From contig OX638134.1 in the NCBI GenBank assembly GCA_951804985.1, positions 1,736,001 through 1,800,000 of the forward strand: a stretch of 64,000 nt of DNA, in the 5' to 3' direction. The notes under the pieces are model-generated. The model did not search any database and had not been told where the DNA came from. It was given only the letters and a program-made list of their open reading frames with translations. Position numbers and translations under genes: made by a program. The DNA comes from Dryomyza anilis (Eukaryota; Arthropoda; Insecta; Diptera; Dryomyzidae). Every line of letters begins with the position of its first letter. Positions within the stretch are counted from its first letter, which is position 1. Shown here in pieces: positions 22,630 through 35,400 of this stretch.

Positions 22630-24071
22630 TGGTATCATATTTTTGCCAAACATTTTTCTGAGAAATAACAAATGGCAAATTAATATTTGGAAAATTATTT
22701 TTAAATAATGTTGTCAATTGATAGGTGCTTCAAAAACAAACAATTAATGCTTTTACATCACTATTTTATCTTGCGCAAATAAAGAGTTGTGCATAAAAAA
22801 CAAAAATATTTGCGTTTTGGTCAGAATATAGCCTCACAAAATCCGTATTTATAATTCAGTAAATAGTCCAAATCGGAAGATATTTTATATACGTTATAAT
22901 AATTGATGAATAAACCACAATAAAAAATAAATTTAGCTCATTTTTAAAGCAATTCAAACTTTAAAATTTGATTTGCCAACATTTTTAAAAATGCACATTC
23001 GTCCCTTTGGCATGACAGTAACAATATCATCGAATTTGTTAATTTTTTCTATTTATTTTATTTAATTCAAAAAAATATGTTAGTAGAAATTCTGATTTTT
23101 TTAACGAATTCGAGTTCTAGATGTTTAACGTTATTTGATCGTTATTCTTTATGGTTTACAATTAAGCTTTTAATGATTTGAAATTACTAAATAAAGATAA
23201 TAACTAAACTATTTTGTTTTATAATTCAATTCGATAATTTTTTAAATTAAAATTTAAGATAAGTAAGCTGTAATCTATTGATAAGTTTAAAAAATACAGC
23301 TTAAAGTATTAGAATTTTCAGTAATCCGAGGAAGTATTACAACATGTTTACCGTGAAGTTGTAATTGTGTCTTCTTTCAGCAAGTTACAGACATTAAATA
23401 ATAATAATATAAATAAAACTATATAATTTAAAATACTTACAATTTGTTTGAGATAATTTTAATGAGATATATTTACGCAATCCTTGGATAGCACTTACAG
23501 CCTGCTAGTTTTCGTTATGCACAGAAAAAATATTGTACGTATATATAACAATTGATATTAATAGCAAACAAAATCGTATTCCAATTAAAAATATTAATGT
23601 ATTTACCAATTAATTAATTGTATTTACACATTTTTTAATTAAAATATTAATAGGAATAAATTTAATATAATTTCAATACAACTAAATCTTTAATAGTATT
23701 AACTACTTTTATTTGTTACTTTTGATTTATTAAATTTCTTAAATTGCAACACTGTTTTTTTCTTCAGGATTTCATTTTGTTTTTTGTTTGTACATCTCGT
23801 GCGTCGGCGGCGTCGTTCAGTTTCTTCTAACATTATTTTCTTCTACGTTGCTATTTTAAAACAGGATATTGCATTATTTAGTGTATGTTATGTTATTAAA
23901 GCATTAAATGGCTCGATTTATTTTTGCTGTCAAGAATTTGAACAAAGCTTATGATGCTCATTTTGTTGCATATTGAATCATTAAAAAGCGAATATCAAAT
24001 TTTATGTTTGACTCAATTAATTGGCCCACCTGTAGAAGTTGTGAAAACTGACTTCGGTAAAACATTCGTTA

Positions 24072-24236
24072 AGCCTCGAATACACGATAGAGAAATTAGC
24101 TAGAGATAGAAAAAAAATTCTACCGTAGAGCTCCCTACAGTGAAGCTCTATGTAGTGTTTACACAACTCTATAAGATTTTTAACTCTATTTTACTCTATC
24201 TCTAGCTATTTTCTCTATCGTGTAAACTCGCCCTTA
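24072..24236. mobile_element. MITE, about 165 bp
   Basis: Left AATACACGATAGAGAAATTAGC and right GCTATTTTCTCTATCGTGTAAA are inverted repeats of about 40 bp, with TAGAGATAG inside. TTA occurs on both flanks, compatible with a Harbinger-type target duplication. Confidence 0.55.
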
Positions 24237-24666
24237 GGTTGAAAGAATTTTACAAAGCATTTATTTTCATATGTTTCTATTCGACAAATATTTTATTTAA
24301 TTGAACAAAATATTTAATTGATCCAATTTCTATCGAATTAAATTTTTAATTGATGTTACTAATTAATTAATTAATGATTTAAAAATTCCCAATAAAAAAA
24401 ATAATATATATAACAACTTTAATATCAATATGACAAAAAAATTAATTAAAGTTTCTCCAATTAACATATTCTCATTATTACGAATATGGAATTCAATGCT
24501 ACTAAAAGTTACATCGGCTGAGTATCAATTAAAAATTGATTGGATTGATTAAAATATTTTTTTCTGTGTGTGAGTAATGTTTTTACCTTTACGACAACCG
24601 AAAAAGTTTGGGACTCAATTAACAAATTTGTTTTCTGTGTGAAGAATTCGTTCAAGGCACATATTT

Positions 24667-24788
24667 AAATTAACAAAATTTAAAAATGAATTCCTTTTAG
24701 CAATGAAATATTGTTTAGTATTTATTAAAATTAACAAAATTTAAAAATTAATTCCTTTTAGCAATTAAATAAAGTATTTATTTTTTAA
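24667..24788. repeat. Tandem duplication, about 61 bp period
   Basis: AAATTAACAAAATTTAAAAA followed by ATTCCTTTTAGCAAT occurs twice in direct orientation, about 61 bp apart, with few differences. Confidence 0.6.
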
Positions 24789-25259
24789 GACGATTGAATG
24801 ATCACGATACACATTCAACTTGATGATTAAGCGTTTTTAAAAATTTTATAAAAGTCAATTTATCTAATTGTTTGTCTTTGCCAAAGCACAATACACAGGT
24901 TTTTTTTGGTTGTTTTGTGTGCTTTCGTGTTTTATAGTGATCTTTCAGATGACTACAAGAAATAGCACAAATAAAAACAGATACGAAGAATATTATTTAA
25001 CAGGGAACCATATAGCAAAATCCTGTTTTCCTTGTTTTTTTTTTAAATAATACTCACAAAATCTTGTTATGATGTTGTTCAAATGTTGATTTTTTTTTTT
25101 GTTATTTTACCTTGTTTAAGTATTTGATTTGAGAATTTGAAACGTTTAACTTTTGTTTAAAATTAATATTTTTTTAACTTAATTTCAAAAGTATTTTTTT
25201 CTTTTTGATTGAATTCAATTATTGTTTATTGTATTAATTCTTTTGTTTTTATTAATTCG

Positions 25260-25530
25260 TAATTCTAGACTAATCCACAATAATACCACGGAACTATATC
25301 GTCGTTGCAGTAAACAAACAACACGTTCGACTATTTTGAGCGCTCGTATGAAACTGTTCAATGCGTTTGAAATGTTCGACTGGCGTATTTCTTGGTCAAA
25401 GAAATATTTGCGAACCCATCAACAAACAACAACAATACTAACTGCATTACAAACGCTGCTGCTTTTTGATTAAACGTTTTTTGTTGTTAACGTGCTTTGG
25501 AGCTTCATTATGGTCGACGTCGACGTACGC
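25260..25530 (-). promoter_or_regulatory. Possible untranslated first exon/promoter of ABCG
   Basis: This less AT-rich island lies upstream of the ABCG coding exon, whose start is preceded by a splice acceptor. On the minus strand it includes GAACAGTTTCATACGAGC (an initiator-like ACAGTTTCA). This is inference from composition and position only. Confidence 0.2.
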
Positions 25531-25970
25531 ATACCCTACATTTTACTTTATACAGCCTGCAGCATAATAATATTTCGAACAAGCATTAGCTATCAAGTGT
25601 TTGAAGATATTCAACCTGTTTCTACTACGACGGATTTTATGCAGGTTCAAAATAATAGGTACACTATTTTTTGTGTGAACAACAAAAGAAGAGAACAATT
25701 AACGCACAGTTTTAACCCTTTAATGGTCATTCACACAGTCAACACTATTTCGTACTTTTGATGTATTTTTTAAATTGGAACTAGAGGGTATTGTCTAAAT
25801 GTTGTTTATTTTTTAGTTTTGAATAATTGAAAATTAAATGAAAAATGAGAACGTACTTAAAAATGTCTGAATAAAATGACCTCACTTGTCGAAGAGGTCT
25901 TCAATGGTCAACTAGAGCTATTGAAGAAATGTGTAACAACCGAAATATTTTCAACGTTATATAAAATTTG

Positions 25971-26219
25971 ATATCGTCGTTGTAGAACGAAAAGTCACCA
26001 AATACATTTTTATGAAAAACTTAAATATCGAGTTTGTTGATTAATATTATAAAAAGTAATTGTTGCATTTTTAAAGTTAAAATATCAATTGATAGATTTA
26101 CATTTTCTTATCATGTGGTAAAAAAAAATTGGGATCATCAATTAAAAAAGATTTTTGTAAATGAATATTTAGCATTTTGAAAATGTATTTGGTGATTTTT
26201 CGTTCTACAACGACGATAT
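25971..26219. mobile_element. MITE with ATATCGTCGTTGTAGAACG ends
   Basis: The first 41 bp (ATATCGTCGTTGTAGAACGA, then AAAGTCACCAAATACATTTT) recur inverted at the right end (AAAATGTATTTGGTGATTTTTC, ACAACGACGATAT). The core includes AGATTTACATTTTCTTATCA. The same core, without the outermost bases, makes up most of both introns of the candidate gene at 46.2-47.1 kb. Confidence 0.65.
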
Positions 26220-28104
26220 TCGCACATCAAATATGACGAAAAACAATTTTATTTATATAAAAATATATATATTTCTGTTTTTGACAGTTGCACGTGGTAA
26301 ACTTAAATTTTATGTGCGCGCTTTCAATCATTTCTTTTCGACCCGGTCTTAAGCACATCTGTTTATTTTTATTGGTACTGTTTAAGCTTTGATTTGCAAT
26401 AAACATAATAATGTTGACATTGTAATTAATATAATCATATTTAAGATGCTATAAATATGTGAGCTATTGATTAAAAAACTATTTTTAATTATATTATTTA
26501 TATTTTTTTAATTGTATCGCACTTCATAATTCGAAATAAATGTGACTAAAGCGCCAAAATTTAGTTGAAAAAGTTCTAATTAATCGTTTTTATTTAAATT
26601 ATATGAAAACAATTTAAAATTAACACTTTTAAATAGTAAATTTACTAAATAGTGTTAATACATTTTAATTAGGTTGAATTTTTATGAAAAATCGTAATTT
26701 TGGTACACCCTGTGATAATTTTACCACAGACAGCAACCCAGCTGATTTAAAATGGCCCCCAGAAGTATGCAATATTTTGCAGCCAAAACACTGCAACAAT
26801 TTTTAGCAGAGACTCGAACCCGCTTTTTTTGATGGTTGCCTTCTGCGCTTTCTGGGCGCCTGGTGTTTTGGCTACATTTGACATTTGAACGATTTCGACA
26901 TTTTCGAGAAAAAAAAAAACAACTTGGTACTTTTTATAGATAGATCTGTTTTATTAATAAAAATTGAACGATTTAACCGATTTTTATGAAAATTTAACTC
27001 AGAATTCTTAAAGCTTTGCTGATTATGGACAAATGTTAAAGAAGCAAATTTGAGGAACTGACACGCCCATTATTTTAAATTGTAATATGTAAACTAAACT
27101 GTTTACTATGCTAAATTAATTATTATTTACCTGATAAATTGATTTATGTGATTTTAATGAAACATCCGATGGTCATAAAATTTGGCAGCATGATTGCAAA
27201 CGTTTAGAGCTCAATTATAAAAATAAAATTTTAAGAATTTATGGAAAATTTAACATTTTATATTTATTTATAAAAACTGAACGCTTTTTAGTTCACAAAA
27301 CCATTTTTTTGAGGAAGAGCTATATGAAATATGGGTCCGCAGTTTTGCTCGTGATTCTCTAACAGAAAAACTATATTTTATTTAGCTTACTTAATATTTT
27401 TTTTATTTCATAATTTTGAATTAAGTGGTTAGCTCATTCTTTTTATTAATTTTGGGAAAAAAAATTTAAATTTAGCGTTTTAAATGGTTTTAAAATAAAT
27501 GTTATTCGCTGAACTCGATTCTGAAAGTCATTTTGCTCTAATACTTGTAGTTTTCTCACAATACACATTCGAAATGGTAAATTTTTAATTTTAGAAAGTG
27601 TCTGTAAAGACAGTATTATTTTTAACTCTGTCAGTTTTTAATAGATTTTCGCAATTAATATCTTATTTAATGCAGAAATATTTATAGTTTCAATAAAAAT
27701 ACAAATATAAAATGAATACACAAAAGATCACTACTAGAAAACAGTTTTTGTACAGAATAATTTCAACTCGGCTGTTTTTAATTTTAGAATAAAAATTGGC
27801 AAATGCCAATTTAAAGCTTATTTAATTCTCTGAAATATTTGATTTTTCTGTTTTGTCAATAATATGTATATTTTAAGCATTGAAGTGTTTAACAAAGGTT
27901 TATTTTTTGGAATTCTTTGCAGTGGTTTGAAGCACGGGGAATTAAAATATAATATACCATAAATATTGTATAGACTAAAATAATGCAATGACGATAAAAT
28001 TTTAAGAAATACTAGATATTTTTGACTTAGTTTAACGATATTTGCGACGTATAATGCCAAAATATTTAGGTCGATTTAAAATATTGCACGACACAACGTT
28101 TCTT

Positions 28105-31100
28105 CTAATATATTGCTGCTGCTGCCTGATTCAGTTCATCCAGCAATGATGGCTGCGCCACCCTACGACTAACTTCAAAATGTTTTTGCACATCTCGGCG
28201 CAGTTCCTGCACGGATGATTCGAGTTTACTTAAATTTGGCGCACATTTATTGCTGCGCTGTATCAAGTCCAATATTGCACTTGTCTTCATGCGTCTGCTG
28301 GTCAACGCAGACTCTTGAATAAGCTGTGTATGCCATGAAATTGAATTAAATAAATAAGTAATTCAATTTAAAAGAAATAAATACCTTTTTATAATCGTCT
28401 ATAAGGTTGGCTACTTCGTGTGTTGCATCATTGGCGGCCGTCGTTTGACCAGATTCACATTTCACACGCAACAGCGTCAATTCTTGCTCTAAATTCTGCA
28501 CAAAATATAAAGATATCCTTTAGTATGTTTAAATATATATTTTACAAGAGAATACCTTAATAGTAGTTTGGCTTTGCGCATAACACTGCGAAATTTCGCA
28601 CAATTCTCGCTGCGTCAGCTGCAGTTCCTTCGCCGTCTGTTTGGCCTGATCGTCGTGCAGTCGAATTTGACGCTCCTTGGCTGCTAGCGTGCGTTTCAGC
28701 CCCTTGATATTGTTAAGCAGCGAGCCAATGTGCAAATCATAACGCGCCATTTTGCGGCTGTACTCGCCCTCGAGCACCTTGGTCAAAATACGCAGGTGTT
28801 CATCAACCGCATCGGCGCCTGCTGTAGGCAGCATCACAGCTTCACGTTTGCCTCGACGCTGCTCCATCAGCTCTGCGTCCATTTGTTGCTTGTGTGCATC
28901 TAAATCGAGACGTTCCGCATTCAATTTCGCTACCTCTTGTTGCAACTTAAGTACTTCAGTGTTATTGCCAACATCATTTGAGGTTTTCTTCAATTCTTCC
29001 ACAAGTTGCTTTTGCGTCTTGCATTGCAAAATGCTTTGTTGCAGTTGATCTTGCAATGCAGCCAGTTTTTGTTGATGTTCCGTTTTTAGTGTCTTTCGTT
29101 CTTCGTGCTGTTGCTGCTCTCGCAGTAACTGCAAATCGTGCAGGCGCTTTAGTTCTTTATTCTGCTCGCTGAAGAGTCCATTGAGCTCCTCCAATTCGAT
29201 GCGTTTCTGTTGCAATTCTGTTCTGGTTGCTGCCTCCAGCGCCTGCGCGTTGTTCAATGCCTGTAGTAGCTCCTCCCAATCCGCTTGTGCGCTATTAAGT
29301 TGCTGCACTTTTTCGTTTTGCTGTTGCAACATTTCTCGTAGCGAACGCACGCGTTCTTCTGCACGGTTGCTTGCCTGGCATTGTTCCAGCTTCTGCTCCA
29401 AGCGGGCAACAATCTCGTTTAGTTCATTGGGCTCAGCGTCAACTATTGAAGGAATTTTAGCATGACCATCATCGATTTGTTCTACAGCTGCTTGTATGTT
29501 TTGTAGCCTTTCGCACAATTCTTGCTCTTGTTGCTGAGTTTTTTCCAGCTTACGCTCTTCTGCATCGTTAACATTGGCCATGTCCACCCGATTCCCTACC
29601 TCCTTCCGCACTTCGCTGGCTTCCGGCTGCGCGCTTAATTTCTGCAACTTGTACAGCTGCCCATCAGTTTTTAGTAATTGTGTTTGCAGCCTTGTTGACT
29701 CCACTTTTGTGTCCATTAGTTGCTCCTCCGCCCTTTGACATGTCCCAGCAATATGTGCATTTGAATTCTTAATCTGTGCGATTTGTGCTTCAAGTTCTTT
29801 TCGTTCTTTGGCCACCCTCTCGTTTGCCTGTTTCTGTTGCTGCAGCTGCAAGTGTAGACTTTCAATAGTCGTCTGACTTTTTTCTGTTTCTAATTTTTGA
29901 ATGAGCTTCAAATTGTTGTTTGTTTCAGTGATACTATGGGCATTGCTCGTGTGATGTTCGACACAGTCTCTAAGTTTTTCGTTGTCCCGCTGTAGCAGCT
30001 CCAAGGCGGCGTGCATTCGTTGCAGCTCAGCGCCAAGTTGTGTCTCCTGCACATCTTTCAAAGTTTTCTCTGGACACAGCTTAAGTTCCTGCATCAACTC
30101 TGGTCGATTTGGTCCGTGTTTTCGCTGCGTAATAAATTCATTAAGCGCCACCTTTGAGCCGCCCAATTCAACAATATGTTGATGCATTGTTTGCATCTCT
30201 AAATCAAAAACTTCTAAGTCCTGCATAGTTTCTGCGGCTTTACATAGCTCTTCCGTTTGTACAGCTTGCGTTTTAAAGTCTTTGACTCGTTTTTGTTCTG
30301 TTTGCTGCTTTTTAATCGCCTCACTTAGGCGCTGCATTTGTTCCAAGTAGCTGCTTAACTTTTCTCTTAGATGCTGTATCTCTTCCGCATCTCTGCCTTT
30401 CTCGAACTGCAGTCTGCCGCAGTCTATCTTGCGCATTTCCAGCTCGAATAATGTGCTTGAACATGTCAGACATAAATCTGTATTTTTGTCAAGATCCTTG
30501 CGCGTCAAAAGCTGCTCCTGTTCCTCGCTCTGTGCACATTGATAGGCAGCGATCTGCGCCTTTAAATCTGTTACCTCTGTAGCCTGTTTTGTTTGGCTTT
30601 CCTGCAGCTCTGCAAGCTCCGCATTCTTCAACGTGAGCGCTGACTGCAACTGTTCGATTTCAAGTGTTTGTGCTGCATGCTGCGACTGCCAATCCTCCGC
30701 TTCTGCCAGTTCCTGTTGCAAGCTACACAAACAAATTTTCAACGACTTTATTTCATTGGTCTTTTGTGTAAGTTCTTCGTGGAACTGGACGCTCAATCGA
30801 TGTATTTCATCGGCTTTGATTGCAGGCTGCAACACATGCTTAAAGTGCGCTTGCAGCTCGTTTATTTCCTCTTCTTTTATTGTCAACTGACGCTGTTTGT
30901 CCTGTAACACAGCGCGCATTTCCTCCGCCGCTGCTGTAACGTTGCTTTGCTCCTGCAGCAGCTGTTGCTCTTTCTCCACCAGCGTTACTTGTAAAACGCT
31001 GCGTTCTGTTATCATTTCGCGACACTTGCGCGTTATTCGCTGATTGTCCTCCTCCAGTTGCGCCAGCTCCTTTTGCAGCTCAAAGATTTTCGAGTCTTTG

Positions 31101-31798
31101 TCCTCAGCTAATGTCTGAAATTCCGCGAGCAATGTTTGCTTCTGCCTGCGTAGCACATCGATCAATTGTTGTTGATCCTCCACTAGTGCCTGACGCTGCA
31201 CATTATCGCACGCTGACTCCGTAATCAGTGAGGGCAGTGTTTGCAGCTGTTCCATGCGTTGTTGCTGTCGTCGTAGCTCAAGCAAAGCGCTGCTTTTGCT
31301 CTCCTCCAATGCGCGCTCCATTTGTCCACATTTTGCATAGAGACGCAGGCACTCACGCTGCAGTCGCTGGTTCTCCTGCAGCGATTTACGTTCGTTTGTG
31401 TACAATTTCTCCAGCGTCTCCAGGCGCGAGTGTTTTTGCGTACGCAATTCCTGTTTGTACCATTGTTCGCAGCCCTTGAGCCGCTGTAGTTCACTACGAA
31501 GTCGACGAGCATCTTGTAAAGCCTGACTTAGTGCCTCCTGCTGGTGTTGTCGTTCGTCGCCAGTGTCCGACGGCTGACAGTCACTGACGTTGGCGCTTGA
31601 AAAATGACCAGAGTCACTGAGGCCAAGCGATGTTGTCTGACAGCTGTCCGACTCTTCTTCGTCCTCGAAAATATGCGGTTTCGTCCGTCGACTAGGCGTT
31701 GGTGTCAGCAGTTGATCCCACTGTAGACCAGCTGCCGCGTCGTCATCGTCTGCGGCACTTGGCCACATCAACGGTGGCTCATTCATTGTATTAAGCAC
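28105..31798 (-). CDS. Large coiled-coil protein, unrecognised
   Basis: Three exons on the minus strand join in phase 0: 31798-28556, 28495-28385 and 28323-28105, giving about 1190 residues. The start is MLNTMNEPP; the second Met (residue 5) is also possible. Residues 1-80 are acidic and Ser-rich (FEDEEESDSCQTTSLGLSDS), suggesting phosphorylation. From about residue 85 to the end it is almost uninterrupted heptad-rich Gln/Glu/Leu coiled coil, with a central Cys cluster (LCLTCSS, KIDCGRL) near residues 450-475. There is no membrane segment or enzymatic motif. Architecture fits a golgin or a centrosome/spindle scaffold; I cannot tell which. It lies head-to-tail with GLG1, about 630 bp downstream of it, on the same strand. 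Confidence 0.85.
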
Positions 31799-32427
31799 TT
31801 ATTTTTTAATTCAAGTAACATTTTACTAACTTTAGTCAACAGTTAGGTATTATTAGTAATGATGTCACCAATTTTAAATGATGACGTTAACATTTATTCA
31901 CTTATTCGCTTCGAAATATAATTAACAATAGTTTGCATTTTTTATTTTGCAAAACAAGGAGAAATTTATATTTTTTCCACTAAGAAAAAAAAATCTGCTG
32001 TCAAAACAATCAGCTGTTTACCTACCCAGATATACAGAGCTGCCACCTCAAAATTTTGTTTTGATGCTGCCACCTAATCTCTACAAACCGGTTACTTGTT
32101 TTTAATAGGTTACTCAGTAAAGACGGTTTAAGTACCCAAAATCATCTTGATTTCGATTATCCAAATCTATTTGATTAAAAAAAAACGATTATATTTTGTT
32201 ATTTATTAAAAAGTTAGCAAAGTTATTTAGCATTTAAAATAATAATAAAAAAAACTTAATTGATATTTACAGATATAAAACTGGACTTTGGCAAAACATT
32301 TTGAAATGGTTTTACTGGAACATAACTGCTGCTGCTATACACTACTTTTTTGATCATCGATTAAATCATAGGCCATTCAATTCAGCTCAAGCTGCACACG
32401 TCTTTAGTTGCTTTCGAAGCAAGACGA
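31799..32427. promoter_or_regulatory. Interval between GLG1 and the coiled-coil gene
   Basis: About 630 bp containing the 3' UTR of GLG1 and the promoter of the coiled-coil gene, both transcribed leftward. I see no TATA box or repeat that I can name. Confidence 0.4.
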
Positions 32428-35400
32428 CTACTTATTCTTTGTATTTAATGCTTTCTTTGTTATGCGTCCCAAGAAAATACCCATCATGAACACCATGCCC
32501 ACCGCTGACATCAATATTACGATGAAGAATTTCTTCGCTGGCGAACTGACAACTTGATTGACCAACTGTTCCATGTTTTCCGGCGGCTGTGCGAGCACCT
32601 AAATTAAAAATCATATAATATGCGCATCTTAAAATAATTGATTCAAATTACAGTGTCTGCATTTCTAAACATTTCCATGCGACGCTTCAACTTGTTGCGA
32701 CAGTCCTCCTCCATAGCTTTGGACTGATCTTGCAGTATAACTTGTAGGCATTTCAATTCTGGTGTAAAAACAAATTTATATATTAAATATTACAAGTAAA
32801 AATTTTATTATATGTGCAACTTACTTCTGCCATTACCACTGCGCACATTGGAGCAGTAACGCAGCAGATCGACGGTACAACTCTCCTCCAGAATAGGATC
32901 GACATGTATGTCTGCCTTCGCTTCGGCTATCAGCGTAGCTACTTCTATTTTGCAATCACGATTAATGATTTTCTGGTTGAGAAAGGCCGTCTTCAGACAC
33001 TCCTCCACCAAGCCATGCTCCTCGACGCGTATATTCGGCTTGCACAGAACTTCTATTTCCGACTTGCAAAAGTTTTGCAACAACGGATTTAGTTTGTAGT
33101 TTAGTGCTTGCTCCTGCAGTATTTTAATCATTTCCTGTTCGCACTTCGGGTCCAAACGATTTTCCCTAAATTTCACCTTCAGACACTGCACCACCTGTGA
33201 ATAAAAAGTTAAAACAGCTCGACTAATAAATGCATGCCATGCTGTACTTTGCCATTAAGTTCCTCATTGGGGCGCGCGGCAGCTATAATATCAGAGCAGT
33301 ACTTGTCTATGTTCTTGCCGCAGGCGAGTTGCAGGAATGGATTAAATCGAAAATCTGTGTTCTGCTCAATCATGCGATTAACAACGACCAGATGACAACG
33401 CGGATCAAACAGCGGATCATCTTTGTATGACTTCAGACAGTCTAATAAATGCACAGAGTCAGTGTTGGCGCAGAATTTATAGGTCATTTCTTTGCAGGTG
33501 TTCACCAGCGTATAGTCCGTGGCACTGTCGCCCAGTTCCGACTTCTTGATAAGAAACACTACATGATGACAAGAGTTGCCCAGGCGTGCGGTATTTTGCA
33601 CCAGACACTCCAAGGCCTTGAGGAATACATTATAAAATAAAAATTTAGATTATGTACGTATTATATAAGTACCTGTCCGGGACCCTTTTCTTCGTTGCAA
33701 AACTCTTCGATCTCCTTCTTGCATGCATTGGCCAATTTTGGATCAAGCGCCAAAGACTCGCGCTGCTGATACAATTGCGCTTTGACCTGCTGACGACATT
33801 CCTTGGGAATCGAATGTCGCTGACCGCGTATTGTATCGTTGCGCATTACCTCACTGAGACATGCGACTACCTCATTTTTTGTAGTACTTGCAGTGCAAAA
33901 GCGTGCCACGTATGGCTTGCAGGCCTCCTTGAATTTGTACGTAAAATGATAGTTCTTTAGCGATATAATCTGAAAGTGTTCAATGGCGGCGCGACATTTT
34001 AGATCCTGGCGCAGATCAGCGTCATTCTTATGCGATATCAGACAATCCATCATGTCACCTATACAAATATTATAAAATAATTAAAAAATTAAAAATAGGG
34101 TTTCTCTTACCATTGCCGCCGTTAATAATATGCTCGCAATGCGTTTTCATGGCGTCCATGCAAACCGACATTATTATGGGATTGAGTTCCACATGCGCTG
34201 CTTCCTCTTCGGTGTAGCTGCTTACGGCTTCCTGTGAAATACAGAGAAATTTGTATATTTTAAAAGACGTTTACTTTAAAACATTTTAAGGTAACTGTGT
34301 AAACTAATGGATGCACAATTCCGTTATACTCTGTACGAGTAGGATCCGTTGATACTTGAATTAAAACGTAAAATTTACGGCATGCCATTTATTCAACTCC
34401 ATTTAAATTCCGTATATTTTTGGTAATTCAAACATTCTGGTTTTCTGCAGTTTTGTCTCCGTAGTGACGGTATAGGTTTCTACATCGTTTATGTTTTATC
34501 TTTTTCTAGAATACGTATCATATACGGCACAGATACGTAACGTAAATAAAGCAACCTTTCTGTTACATATTGAAAACACGATACGATTGCATACTGTTCG
34601 TTGTCACGTTTTATCAGTTTATTGTACCGATTATGGATCCGCAATATGGTTTACGAAATCTTATCTGATATAGGAAATCTGTATCTTATAAGAAATCTAG
34701 CAGGTATCCGGAGAGCTTTTTTTGGGAATGAATCGGATTCGAAATTTCGATAGTTGCTGTAATGATGGTGTGATAGTGTTCTCATTCTACTCCGATTAGA
34801 GTATTTTTGCTTCATTTTCATTTTTAAAATCTACTCCTCTACTCCGGTAGTTGCATTTTCCGCTACTTTCTCATAATTTTCTACTCCCTTTTACTGAAAT
34901 CTACTCCTTTTGCAAATATTGCTTCATTATACCCTACACTAAGAGTGAAAGGGTATATTCAGTTTGGTACGCCGTTTGTAACACCCAGAAGGAAGCATCT
35001 CCGGTATGGAAAAGTATATATATTCTTGATCAGCATGACCTCCTAGCGATGTCCGTCTGTCTGTCTGTCCGTCTGTCTGTTGAAATCCCTACTACTTTTA
35101 AAATTGAAGAGCTAGATAAATGAAACTTATAACTTAGATTACTAATATACCTACGCTGTATGTGCGAGATCGGTCCATTGTGACCTATAATCCGACCACT
35201 TATGTTCAAATACCTCATATAAAATGTACATATAAAGATCAATTTTTATGTATACGTGCTTAGGTAAACTTTTTTGGTCAAATATACATTGATATCATGC
35301 TCAAATACATGATAATAATGTTTTCCGGCGAAAAGACTTGTGGTTCACAAAAAAAAAAAATCGAAATTCGGTACACATACCCATTTGTAAATATGGGTAT

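Larger units (their letters stand above)
18436..28104. other. 9.7 kb without a supported coding gene, repeat-rich
   Basis: No open frame here has coding character. The stretch holds several MITE families (19.06-19.87, 19.87-21.2, 22.39-22.83, 24.07-24.24 and 25.97-26.22 kb), one SINE and short tandem duplications. Less AT-rich islands at about 23.78-23.87 and 25.26-25.52 kb could be untranslated first exons or promoters of the ABCG gene. Confidence 0.55.

Noticed and set aside
25222..25761. Two consecutive frames of 83 and 89 codons
   Set aside because: No domain, no conserved splice structure; more likely non-coding island.
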